A stretch of DNA of 64,000 bases from NCBI RefSeq assembly GCF_008728635.1, contig NZ_CP044285.1, positions 2,356,001 to 2,420,000 on the forward strand, in the 5' to 3' direction. This document shows, piece after piece, positions 17,229 to 25,065 of the stretch. Position 1 is the first letter of the stretch, and each line of letters begins with the position of its first letter. The position numbers and the translations under genes are program-made. The notes under the pieces are model-generated. The model had not been told where the DNA came from, did not search any database, and saw only the letters and a list, made by a program, of their open reading frames with translations. The DNA is from Hymenobacter baengnokdamensis. GTDB taxonomy: Bacteria > Bacteroidota > Bacteroidia > Cytophagales > Hymenobacteraceae.

Positions 17229-19079
17229 CTAATTCAGCAGCTTGGCGAAATTGACCTTGATTTTCAGCTGAAAATCCGCAATCACCTTGAAAATCTCCTT
17301 CAGCGTGACCCGCTCTACTTTGGTTAGCTGATTGGGGTCGAGGTAGTTATCAGGCGGCAGCTTATCATACATCATCTGGGCAGCCTGTTTCTTGAGGCGC
17401 ATGCCCATGAGGTAATAGTACGATTGCAGCAGCTCCTGATATTCCTTTTCGGTCAAGACGCCGAGCTGGCGCAATGCGGCGAGCCGCTGGCCGGTGTTGG
17501 TAGCAAACACCCGGTTGCGTAGGGCAAACACCCGCACGGCGTCCACGATGGGCGACATGATTTTCTTGAGATTCACCACCTGCTGGTCGCCCACGGCGAA
17601 GGTGCGGATGTTGTTGAAAAACGTCAGCGGCGGCTCGTACTGCAAGGCATTGGTAGCCATATAGTGCAGAAAGCGGTCGAGCGGCTGTTGCAGCTCAGTA
17701 TCCAGAAAGTCGCGCAGCTCGTCTAATATAGTATTTTCACCATATAAGAAGCGAATATCGAAAAACGCCGCGAAACGCATCACGTTTTCGGGGTTCGACT
17801 CGTGCAGCCACTCCGTATAGTTGCGCTTCCAGTGCGAGAGCGAGTGCGTCCACTTCGGGTTTTTGGCCATGAAGCCGCCCTCGCAGAAGCTGAACCCGAT
17901 GGCGTTGAGCCGGTCCGACACCTCGGTGGCGAAGCGCAGGAAGTAGTCGCGCACCAGCTCGCGCTGCTCGTTGGCCTTGTCCTCGTAGATGATGGCGTTG
18001 TCCTGGTCGGTGAGCAGGGTTTGCTCCTGGCGGCCTTCCGAGCCGAGCACGATAAACACGAACCGGGCCGGCGGCGGCCCCAGCTCCCGAATCACGTCCT
18101 CAATGACTTTCAGCGCGATGGTATCGGCCACGGTCGTGATAACCTGGTTCACGATTTCGGGCTTCACGCCCCGGTCGAGCAGCTGAAACACGATATCGGG
18201 CACCTTCTGCCAGTTGCGGCGCAGCTCGCGGCCACTCACGGCCTGCTTCACGCCCTGAATGAACAGGAACGGCGACTGCGCTTGCTCGGCAAGCAGCTTG
18301 TTGCGCGAGATAAAGCCCAGGTACGCGCCCTCGGCGTTCTCCACCAGCAAATAGCGCGTCTTGGTCCGAAACATGAGCAGCAGCGCCTCATACACAAACG
18401 CCTCGCTGCTGACGGAGCGCGTGGGCGCGTCGATAAACGTGCTGATGGGCAGCCGCGCGTCGCCCAAACCGGCCACCACCTTGTCGCGCAGCGTAATATC
18501 GGTGACGTAGCCGGCGATTTTCTCGCCCGTCTCATCCAGAACAAAGTAGCAGCTGCTGCGCGCCTTGGCCATACGCCGCGCCACCTCGTGGGTAGGCGTG
18601 CTGCCGGGGCAGGCCAGTACCTCGCGCAGCTCCACGGCGGCCATGCGGCGCGAGTAGAGCTCGTCGGCGGCGATAAAATTCTGGGCCTTTTGTGGGCCGG
18701 GGTGCACAAAGTGGGCATACTCATCATCGAGCATCAGCCGCCCGTAGCGAGTAGTAAAGTGCTGAAAGAAAGCCTCGTATCCCAGGCATAAGCCCCGAAA
18801 GTCGCTGCGGTGCAGAAAGTACACCCGCGTGCCGGCCCGCGCCTGCACCGTGCGCAGCGAGCGTTTCTTGTTGAGCAGCACCGACACGCCGCCGTAGCAG
18901 GTGCCCGGCCCGTAAAACTCGGGCAGGCGGCGCGCCGCCTGCCCGTCGAAAAAGAACGTGTCGTAGCCGCCTTCAATAATCAAATCGACGCCGCGCAGCT
19001 TGGTTTCGCCCTGCCGGTAAATCACGGCCTCGCGCGGGTGCGTCACTTCCTGGAGCAGCGCGGCCACTTCCTCCAGCAC
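17229..19079 (-). CDS. DUF294/CBS/cNMP-binding putative nucleotidyltransferase (5' end frameshifted)
   Basis: A 616-codon frame encoding a cyclic-nucleotide-binding-like domain (about 5-120), a CBS pair (about 165-270), a DUF294 nucleotidyltransferase-like domain with LGSEGRQEQ and DQDNAI near 343-360, and a DUF294 C-terminal domain. In frame only a GTG at 19079 is available. Upstream, a different frame from ATG 19138 reads MTSRLAFLRTVAP and would join the in-frame FNLLPPEVLEE if one base were added in the GGGG run at 19101-19104. The true gene is therefore probably 17229-19138 with a one-base deletion or sequencing error. It lies 97 bp after the exonuclease gene on the same strand, a pairing also familiar from other bacteria. 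Confidence 0.85.
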   Translation of the reverse strand: MLEEVAALLQEVTHPREAVIYRQGETKLRGVDLIIEGGYDTFFFDGQAARRLPEFYGPGTCYGGVSVLLNKKRSLRTVQARAGTRVYFLHRSDFRGLCLGYEAFFQHFTTRYGRLMLDDEYAHFVHPGPQKAQNFIAADELYSRRMAAVELREVLACPGSTPTHEVARRMAKARSSCYFVLDETGEKIAGYVTDITLRDKVVAGLGDARLPISTFIDAPTRSVSSEAFVYEALLLMFRTKTRYLLVENAEGAYLGFISRNKLLAEQAQSPFLFIQGVKQAVSGRELRRNWQKVPDIVFQLLDRGVKPEIVNQVITTVADTIALKVIEDVIRELGPPPARFVFIVLGSEGRQEQTLLTDQDNAIIYEDKANEQRELVRDYFLRFATEVSDRLNAIGFSFCEGGFMAKNPKWTHSLSHWKRNYTEWLHESNPENVMRFAAFFDIRFLYGENTILDELRDFLDTELQQPLDRFLHYMATNALQYEPPLTFFNNIRTFAVGDQQVVNLKKIMSPIVDAVRVFALRNRVFATNTGQRLAALRQLGVLTEKEYQELLQSYYYLMGMRLKKQAAQMMYDKLPPDNYLDPNQLTKVERVTLKEIFKVIADFQLKIKVNFAKLLN

Positions 19080-19234
19080 CTCGGGCGGCAGCAGGTTGAA
19101 GGGGCAACGGTGCGAAGAAAGGCAAGGCGGGAGGTCATAGTAATGAGGGGCTAACAGGCGGCAAATAGCAACAGCCGCCTGTTAGTGCAAGCGCAGCGAA
19201 GCATTAACAGAAGGTTTTAGTGGGCCTGCCAGAG

Positions 19235-19936
19235 CTAAATCATTCCCAGCCAGTATTTCCAGAACGGGCGGCGGGCCGCGGCCAGGGCGGCGTGGGTAGG
19301 TGGGGGTTGCAGCTGGCGCTGGCTGGCTAGCGTTTCGGCGTCGATGTCGCCGGTGCGGCGCAGCTCGAAAAAGCACTGGGCGGTGGCCTCGGCATCGGCC
19401 AGGGCGTCGTGCTGCTTCAGCATGGGCCGGCCAAACTGGCGCTGGTAGAGGTCGGCCAGGCGCAGATACTGCTGGCGCATGGGTTGCCAGAAGCGCTCGG
19501 TCAGGCGCATGGTGCAAAAGGTGGGCAGGCCCGGCAGCGGATTGGTTAGGCCGGAGCGGTGAAAGCTGACGCCCATCATGTGGTAATCGAGCTCAATGAA
19601 GTGCCCTACTACCAGCGGCTTATAGCGTAGCAGGTCGGCGTGCAGGCGCAGCATCACCTGCTGGCGCGCCTCGCCGTGCTCGTGCAAGTAAGCCAGCGTG
19701 AGGCCGTGCACCTGCATGGAAGCGGGCGTCAGGTCGTAGTCGCTGGGCTTTATATAGTGATTTTCAGTTTTAATAAGCTCGCCCGCCGCCGTGTACACCA
19801 GCCAGGCTATCTGGGCCACGTGCGGCCACGCACCCGGCTCGGCGTAGGGCCGCCGCCAGTCGGCGGGCAGGCCCGACGTCTCAGTGTCAACGAAAAGCAG
19901 GTAGTCGGCCACAGCATAAAAGTAGTGAGCAATCAC
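19235..19936 (-). CDS. DnaQ-like 3'-5' exonuclease
   Basis: A DEDDh-type exonuclease domain protein of about 233 residues. Motif I is FVDTETSGLP, motif II GHFIELDYHM, and motif III HDALADAEAT with the His five residues before Asp. A short C-terminal tail follows. The start is uncertain: GTG at 19936 or GTG at 19912. The frame continues to 20038, but that part reads through an inverted repeat and is unlikely to be coding. Probably co-transcribed with the downstream DUF294 gene. Confidence 0.85.
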   Translation of the reverse strand: MIAHYFYAVADYLLFVDTETSGLPADWRRPYAEPGAWPHVAQIAWLVYTAAGELIKTENHYIKPSDYDLTPASMQVHGLTLAYLHEHGEARQQVMLRLHADLLRYKPLVVGHFIELDYHMMGVSFHRSGLTNPLPGLPTFCTMRLTERFWQPMRQQYLRLADLYQRQFGRPMLKQHDALADAEATAQCFFELRRTGDIDAETLASQRQLQPPPTHAALAAARRPFWKYWLGMI

Positions 19937-19967
19937 TGTTCCGGGGTTGGGGGCGCCCGGTGCTGCT

Positions 19968-20087
19968 GTAGCGTGGACTCTGCGAGTCCGCGCGTGGAGG
20001 AGATGCAAAGCAGCTCCGCAGAAACTGCGCAGCCGCAAGTGGGCGAACCAAACGATGCGCCGCGCGGACTCACAGAGTCCACGCTAC
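19968..20087. repeat. Inverted repeat of the gcgtggact/agtccgcgcg family (copy 1)
   Basis: Two 27-base arms (19968-19994 and 20061-20087) are complementary at 26 of 27 positions around a 66-bp centre. Each arm contains its own smaller palindrome, GGACTCtgcGAGTCC. The same arm recurs at 26547-26620, 47611-47699 and, as a variant, inside pnkp at 23534-23602. It separates the exonuclease promoter region from the hen1 remnant. Confidence 0.8.
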
Positions 20088-20156
20088 AGCCCAAGCTTTC
20101 CCCACGACCAGCGCCTCCAGCAAGTGGCCCACGAAATCTACCAATTCGCGCCCAAG

Positions 20157-20457
20157 CGCCCACCCGGCTCGACCTTATGCAAGGCTCGCTGCTCTACCGC
20201 CTCGCTGCTTTCGAAGCCGTGGTGTTCGGCCTGGCCCGCCCGGCGCACGTCTTCGTTACCACTCCCAATGCCGATTACAACCAGCTCTTCGACAAGCTCA
20301 ACGCCGGCGAATTCCGCCACGACGACCACCGCTTCGAGTGGTCCCGCGCCGAGTTTGCCGCCTGGGCCAGCGGCGCGGGTATCAGGTGCGGCTGGTGGGG
20401 GTGGGGGTAGAAGGCGTGGGGGCGCCCTCGCAGATGGCGGTGTTTGGGATTCTATAG
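20157..20457 (+). pseudogene. hen1: hen1 remnant (3'-RNA ribose 2'-O-methyltransferase, C-terminal fragment)
   Basis: The sequence reads LDLMQGSLLYR, then RLAAFEAVVFGLARPAHVF, VTTPNADYN and EFRHDDHRFEWSRAEFAAWASG, which matches the C-terminal half of the bacterial Hen1 methyltransferase domain. Between QGSLLYR and RLAAFE the family normally has about 25 residues including the metal-binding EVIEH motif; that segment is deleted here. After AAWASG the frame shifts by one: the other frame continues GYQVRLVGVG...GAPSQMAVF to a TAG at 20455-20457, the natural C-terminus. The N-terminal SAM-binding part is absent. Hen1 normally methylates RNA 3' ends before Pnkp repairs them, and the pnkp gene indeed follows. 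Non-functional as it stands. Confidence 0.75.
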
Positions 20458-21114
20458 TAAACTGCTAGCTTTCCTAACGATAAGTTCACTACTGAAGTCT
20501 TTTTTCAAAAATAGGTAAATATTTTCCAAATTATGCGGAGATAAATAAAAACCCTCTTGACGATATTCTGTGAATAAGTCTTGGATACTCTCAAAGCTAT
20601 TATGAACTATAAGATAAACACTGTTCTGAAAATTATGCTTTTCAGCGTATACATTTAGTTTAAAAAAATCTAGTGCAAATTCAGTGAACCTAAGTTTAGG
20701 ACTTGTTTTTGCTTCAACTACAAGCTTCTGGTTCTTGTGCTCCCAATCAGATTGTGCGTGGTGAATAAGGAAATCAGGAATAGTGATTATTGCCTCAAAT
20801 ACTTTGCTATTGCCAAACTTTCTGAGCATCTTATGATAAGATTCTTCTATCGCTCGGTCGGGATTGCCAGTATAAATGTACTTTTTTATTACCTCCAAAT
20901 CCGTGTAAACGCTACTATAGTCTTCCAAGCTTCTCTTTGCTATAAGTGTATCATAACTGGATTTTAGTTGGGAGACAAATCTCCTTTCATAGGGCTTACT
21001 AAGTTCTTTATTGATTACTAGTTCGTCATTGAGAATTGAGACATCATCCATGTTGTAATAGAAATTTGGAATAGAATCTATTGCTCCTGCAAAGTCGGTT
21101 AATATGTTGTTCAT
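20452..21114 (-). CDS. AT-rich gene with PD-(D/E)XK-like nuclease signature
   Basis: A 220-residue protein of unknown family. Asp114 in TIPDFLIHH and E134-A-K136 in LVVEAKTSP, each at the end of a predicted strand, form a D...ExK pattern typical of restriction-endonuclease-like folds. The base composition is clearly more AT-rich than all neighbours, indicating recent transfer. It lies antisense in the gap between the hen1 remnant and the first pnkp copy. It has no companion methyltransferase or toxin partner. ATG 21114 begins the recognisable protein; upstream codons in frame are antisense to pnkp. Nuclease function is inference. Confidence 0.6.
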   Translation of the reverse strand: MNNILTDFAGAIDSIPNFYYNMDDVSILNDELVINKELSKPYERRFVSQLKSSYDTLIAKRSLEDYSSVYTDLEVIKKYIYTGNPDRAIEESYHKMLRKFGNSKVFEAIITIPDFLIHHAQSDWEHKNQKLVVEAKTSPKLRFTEFALDFFKLNVYAEKHNFQNSVYLIVHNSFESIQDLFTEYRQEGFYLSPHNLENIYLFLKKDFSSELIVRKASSLL

Positions 21115-21157
21115 GCCGTTAAGGTTGAAGTGGTGGTTACCCAAAAATATGCAAACA

Positions 21158-21322
21158 ATGCCCCAAGATACCCTCAAACTCCCCGAACTCTCCCTTATCC
21201 TCCTCATTGGCAGCACGGGCGCGGGCAAGTCCACGTTTGCACGGCGCTTGTTCAAGCCCACGGAAATCGTGTCGTCGGATGCCGGCCGGCGCCTGGTGGC
21301 CGACGGAACCGGGCGCGGTTGA
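21158..21322 (+). pseudogene. pnkp: 5' fragment of pnkp (first copy, keeps the start codon)
   Basis: Starting MPQDTLKLPELSL, the fragment encodes the polynucleotide kinase P-loop GSTGAGKST and the FKPTEIVSSDA segment, then degenerates and stops at TGA 21320-21322 after 54 codons. It is about 95 percent identical over 145 bp (21161-21305) to the start of the main pnkp frame at 22084-22228. It has the ATG that the main copy lacks. It is therefore the displaced original 5' end. Confidence 0.8.
21161..21305 (+). repeat. 145-bp direct repeat, copy A (pnkp 5' end)
   Basis: Direct repeat of 22084-22228 with a handful of mismatches. The two copies flank the VbhA-like/Fic module, so the module was either inserted with a duplication of the pnkp start or was assembled by recombination between two pnkp alleles. 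Confidence 0.8.
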
Positions 21323-21360
21323 TTCCTCGTTTATAACTTGCCATTCTAAATCGTTCACCC

Positions 21361-21519
21361 ATGAAACCCGCCTCAACTGCTCGCCAGGTCTCCAAGCGCC
21401 AGCAAATTGCCGAAGCCCTGCGTGCCTCGTTCCGCATCGAGGGTATTCAGGTTTCGGCCGAGCAGGCGCAGGCCGCTTTGCGTAAGGTGGAAGCTAGCTT
21501 GGGGAAAGCGTCCGCATAA
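21361..21519 (+). CDS. VbhA-like antitoxin of the Fic module
   Basis: A 52-codon frame starting at ATG 21361. Its helical sequence contains SFRIEG (residues 23-28), which fits the [S/T]xxxE[G/N] inhibitory motif that class I Fic antitoxins such as VbhA use to block ATP binding. The rest (VSAEQAQAALRKVEAS) matches the small helical VbhA pattern. It reads toward the Fic gene and the two overlap by 26 bp at their 3' ends, which is unusual: VbhA-type antitoxins normally precede fic on the same strand. Confidence 0.6.
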   Translation: MKPASTARQVSKRQQIAEALRASFRIEGIQVSAEQAQAALRKVEASLGKASA

Positions 21520-22078
21520 GGGCCTGCATGGGCGCGTAATTGCCCAGTCCGCTTTGTTGCACGGCTGCCACGTAGCGCGGAAATGCGGCTTCGTCAATCA
21601 GTTCCCAGCGCAGCCGCTCGTGGCCTTGCTGCTCCAGCATCAGGTTAGCCAGTAGGCGGGCGGTGCGCCCATTACCTTCCCGAAACGGGTGGATAAACAG
21701 CAGTTCGCCGTGGATGGTGCCTACCCGGTCCAGCAAGGTATTGTGGTCGGCTGGCAAGAACTCGCGCAGCCAGTCCTGCTCAAACTGCTGCATCGAAGCG
21801 GGCAGAAACCGGGCGGCCGGAAAGGCAAAGCCACCTTTGGAAATATTCACCTCGCGGTAGCGGCCCGCGAAAGCGTAGAGGTGGCCCAGCGCCAGTCGAT
21901 GCATTTCCAGCAGGTATTTCCGGGTGAATTTGGTAGTGGACGTGAGGGATTCCGTCAGTACGATATCGGCCCGCAGGAAGCCTTCAAACTCGGCCAGGCC
22001 GATGGCGGTGGCGTCGGTAAGGCCCAATAGATTTGGGAGAATTTCGCTTTCGTGAGCGGAGGCGCGGTACTTGTCCAT
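21494..22078 (-). CDS. fic: Fic-domain protein (predicted AMP-transferase toxin)
   Basis: A 194-residue Fic protein. The catalytic loop HPFREGNGRTAR (His130-Arg141) is complete, and the flap-type segment and SKGGFAFPAARFL are present. Fic enzymes transfer AMP from ATP to target proteins; class I forms are held inactive by a separate small antitoxin, here the VbhA-like frame at 21361. The start at ATG 22078 lies only 5 bp from the second pnkp copy. The gene is antisense to pnkp and lies between its two 5' copies. Confidence 0.9.
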   Translation of the reverse strand: MDKYRASAHESEILPNLLGLTDATAIGLAEFEGFLRADIVLTESLTSTTKFTRKYLLEMHRLALGHLYAFAGRYREVNISKGGFAFPAARFLPASMQQFEQDWLREFLPADHNTLLDRVGTIHGELLFIHPFREGNGRTARLLANLMLEQQGHERLRWELIDEAAFPRYVAAVQQSGLGNYAPMQALMRTLSPS

Positions 22079-22083
22079 TCGGA

Positions 22084-22228
22084 CCCCAAGATACCCTCAA
22101 ACTCCCCGAGCCCTCCCTTATCCTCCTCATTGGCAGCACGGGCGCGGGCAAATCTACGTTTGCGCGGCGCTTGTTCAAGCCCACGGAAATCGTGTCGTCG
22201 GATGCCTGCCGGGGCCTGGTGGCCGACG
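22084..22228 (+). repeat. 145-bp direct repeat, copy B (pnkp 5' end)
   Basis: Second copy of the repeat at 21161-21305. Here it continues directly into the complete kinase domain but has GGA where the first copy has the ATG start codon. Confidence 0.8.
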
Positions 22229-22781
22229 ATGAAAACGACCAGTCGGCCAGCAAAGATGCCTTTGAGTTGCTGTACTACCTGGTGGCCAAACGCCTCAAGC
22301 GCGGGCTGCTCACGGTGGTCGATGCCACCAACGTGCAGGAAGAAGGCCGCAAGCCGCTGGTGGCCCTGGCCCGGCAGTACCACGTATTGCCCGTGGCCAT
22401 CGTGCTCGACGTGCCCGAGGCCGTAGCCCAGCAGCGCAACGCCCAGCGCCCCGACCGCCGCCACCTGGGCCGGCACGTCGTTGCCAGCCACCGCCAGCAG
22501 CTGCGCCGCAGCCTGCGCAGTCTGAAAGAAGAAGGCTTCCGCCACATCCACCACCTGCGCAGCGTGGCCGACATCGACGCCATCCAAGCTATCACCCGCG
22601 AGCAGCTCTACAACAACCGGCAGGAGGAAACCGGCCCCTTCGACCTCATCGGCGACGTGCACGGCTGCTACGAGGAGCTGCGCGCGCTGCTGGAAAAGCT
22701 CGGGTATCAAATTACGGAAGAGCCGATTACGGACGTGCGGGATTTGGGGGTGCGGGTGGTCGCGCCGCTGGTCGTTCAGGC

Positions 22782-22902
22782 GGGCGCCTCACCCCCTGCG
22801 CACCTCTCCAAAGAAGGAGAGGGGGCACCGGAAATGCCCCTTACGGAATCGTCAGGCTCTCCCTCTCCTTTTTCGGAGAGGGGGCCGGGGGGTGAGGCGC
22901 CC
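22782..22902. repeat. Palindromic repeat inserted in frame in pnkp (ctcacccc/ggggtgag type)
   Basis: Outer arms GGGCGCCTCACCCC and GGGGTGAGGCGCCC flank inner arms rich in CTCTCC/GGAGAGG. The DNA is read through without a stop and adds about 40 residues (ASPPAHLSKEGEGAP...) just before the phosphatase motif FLGDLVDRGP, where I recall no such segment in Pnkp relatives. Confidence 0.75.
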
Positions 22903-23533
22903 GTCAGAACAACCCGCCGTGCCATCTTCCTCGGCGACCTCGTGGACCGCGGCCCCGCCTCGCCGCAAGTCCTGCGCCTGGTGATGAGTATGGTGCGCGA
23001 CGGCAGCGCCCTGTGCGTGCCCGGCAACCACGACATCAAGCTGCTGCGCCACCTCAACAGCAAAAAAGTGACCGTAAACCACGGCCTGGCCGAAACCCTG
23101 GCCCAGCTCGAAGCCGAGCCGGAAGCCTTCAAAAGCGAGGTGCGGCGGTTTCTCGACGGCCTGGTGAGCCACTACGTGCTCGACGGCGGCAAGCTGGTCG
23201 TCGCCCACGCCGGCCTCACTGAGGAGATGCAGGGGCGCGGCTCGGGCGCCGTGCGGGCCTTCGCGCTGTTTGGCGAAACGACCGGCGAGATTGACGAGTT
23301 CGGCCTGCCCGTGCGCTACGAGTGGGCCCGCGAGTACCGGGGCCGGGCGATGGTAGTATTCGGCCACACGCCGGTGCCCGACGCCGAGTGGCTTAATAAC
23401 ACCATCGACATTGATACCGGCTGCGTGTTCGGTGGCCGCCTCACTGCCCTGCGCTACCCCGAGCGCGAGCTGGTGGCCGTGCCGGCCGCGCGGGTGTACT
23501 GCGAGCCGGCCCGGCCACTTGACTACCGCCGCA

Positions 23534-23602
23534 GTAGCGCGGACTTTCCAGTCCGCGAGTCAGCAGAATCCCCCGGCTCGCGAACTGGAAAGTCCGCGCT
23601 AC
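23534..23602. repeat. Inverted repeat inserted in frame in pnkp (gtagcgcggact family)
   Basis: Arms 23534-23561 and 23575-23602 are complementary at 26 of 28 positions. The unit is 69 bp, exactly 23 codons, and lies in the linker between the phosphatase and ligase domains. It is a variant of the 19968-20087 family. Confidence 0.8.
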
Positions 23603-24875
23603 AAGTTGCCCAGCACGAAAATGACGACCTGCTCGACATCCGCGACGTCACTGGCAAGCAGTTTATCGAAACGCGGCTCATGCGCGGCGTCACCATCCGC
23701 GAGGAAAACTCGGTGGCTGCCCTGGAAGTGATGTCGCGCTTTGCCCTGCACCCGAAGTGGCTGCTGTACCTGCCGCCTACCATGTCGCCCACCGAAACTT
23801 CGGCGCTGCCCGACCTGCTCGAACACCCCGCCGAGGCGTTCGACTACTACCGGCGCCTCGGCGTAGAGCGCGTGGTGTGCGAAGAAAAGCACATGGGCAG
23901 CCGCGTGGTCGTAGTGCTGGGCAAAGATGAAGAGGCCATCCAGCGCCGCCTGGGCCTGGTGGGCGAGGGTATCGGCAAGTGCTACACCCGTACCGGCCGC
24001 AACTTCTTCACCGACGCCGCGCTGGAAACTGCCTTTCTCGCCCGCCTGCGCGACGCCCTGAACACGGCCGGCTTCTGGGAGAAATTCGACACCGACTGGG
24101 TGTGCCTCGATGCCGAGCTGCTGCCCTGGTCGGCCAAAGCCCAAGAACTGGTGAAAACCCAGTACGCCGCTGTGGCCGCTGCTGCCACGGCCGCCCTGCC
24201 GGCGGGCGGTGGTGCTGGCCGAAGCCGCCGCCCGCCAGCTCGACGGCGCCGACGCGCTACTGGCCCGCACCACCGCCCGCCGCCAGGCCGCCGCTCACTA
24301 CGCCGAGGCCTACCGCCGCTACTGCTGGCCGGTGCACTCCCTCAACGAACTCAAGCTGGCCCCCTGCCATTTATTAGCCACCGAGGGCCGCACCTACTTC
24401 GACCGCGACCACGCCTGGCACATGGAAACCCTGCGCACCCTCGCCCTGGCCGACCCCGGCCTGCTCCGCGCCACGCCCTACCGCGTGGTACCCCTGGCCG
24501 ACCCCGCCGAGGTCGAAAACGCCATTCAGTGGTGGACCGACCTGACGGCGGCCGGCGGCGAGGGCATGGTGGTGAAGCCCTACGACTTCATCCCGCAGGG
24601 TAAAAGCGGCCTGCTCCAGCCCGCCCTCAAGTGCCGCGGCCGCGAGTACCTGCGCATCATCTACGGCCCCGACTACCTGCTGCCCGGCAACCTGGAGCGC
24701 CTGCGCCAGCGCAACGTGAAAACCAAGCGCAACCTCGCCCTGCGCGAGTTCGCCCTCGGCGTCGAGGGCCTCGAACGCTTCGTGGCTGGCCAGCCCCTGC
24801 GCCGCGTGCATCAGTGCGTATTCGGCGTGCTCGCGCTGGAAAGCGAGGCGGTGGACCCGCGGCTGTAGGGCATAA

Positions 24876-24902
24876 AAAAAGCCGCTGATTAGGCGGCTTT
24901 TT
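24876..24902. terminator. Bidirectional intrinsic terminator
   Basis: AAAAAGCCGC pairs with GCGGCTTTTT around a 7-base loop. On the plus strand it follows pnkp by 8 bp and ends in a T-run; on the minus strand it overlaps the end of the 58-codon gene. Confidence 0.85.
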
Positions 24903-25065
24903 CAGAATCATAACGTTTCAAGTCGTCAGTTACCTTTCGGGCAGCGTCGTTCTTTTTGCGCTGGTCAGCTTGACGATGTTGTTCGTCAATCTTGTCAAGC
25001 TCCTGCTGAAAGGAATTAAGCAGGGCTTTGTCATCTAAGTCGAAGTAAACGGGCTGCGGTTTCAT
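24889..25065 (-). CDS. Small charged protein, partner of the JAB gene
   Basis: A 58-codon frame from ATG 25065 to TAA 24889-24891. The product is highly charged and helical (LLNSFQQELDKIDEQHRQAD, then RKKNDAARK), likely a coiled coil; I do not recognise a family. Its ATG overlaps the stop of the upstream JAB-domain gene in an ATGA, so the two are translationally coupled, and its stop codon lies inside the terminator hairpin. This coupling makes it a credible gene despite its size. Confidence 0.6.
   Translation of the reverse strand: MKPQPVYFDLDDKALLNSFQQELDKIDEQHRQADQRKKNDAARKVTDDLKRYDSEKAA

Larger units (their letters stand above)
22033..24868 (+). pseudogene. pnkp: pnkp, RNA-repair kinase-phosphatase-ligase (start lost, frameshifted)
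   Basis: This encodes bacterial Pnkp, which heals and seals broken RNA ends. The kinase domain has GSTGAGKST; the phosphatase has DLIGDVHGC, FLGDLVDRGP, VPGNHD and FGHTPV; the ligase has the nucleotidyl Lys in CEEKHMGSR (lysine at 23887-23889) and ends with GVLALESEAVDPRL. From 22084 the family sequence starts without its ATG; the nearest in-frame ATG is 22033 inside fic. One extra G near 24203-24207 shifts the frame in the ligase domain, and the rest is read from about 24209 to 24868. Two palindromic repeats (22782-22902 and 23534-23602) are inserted in frame. Either a pseudogene or, if the shift is a sequencing error, a heavily altered enzyme. Confidence 0.85.

Noticed and set aside
19937..20038. 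N-terminal extension of the exonuclease.
   Set aside because: It is encoded by an inverted repeat that recurs elsewhere and is not protein-like.
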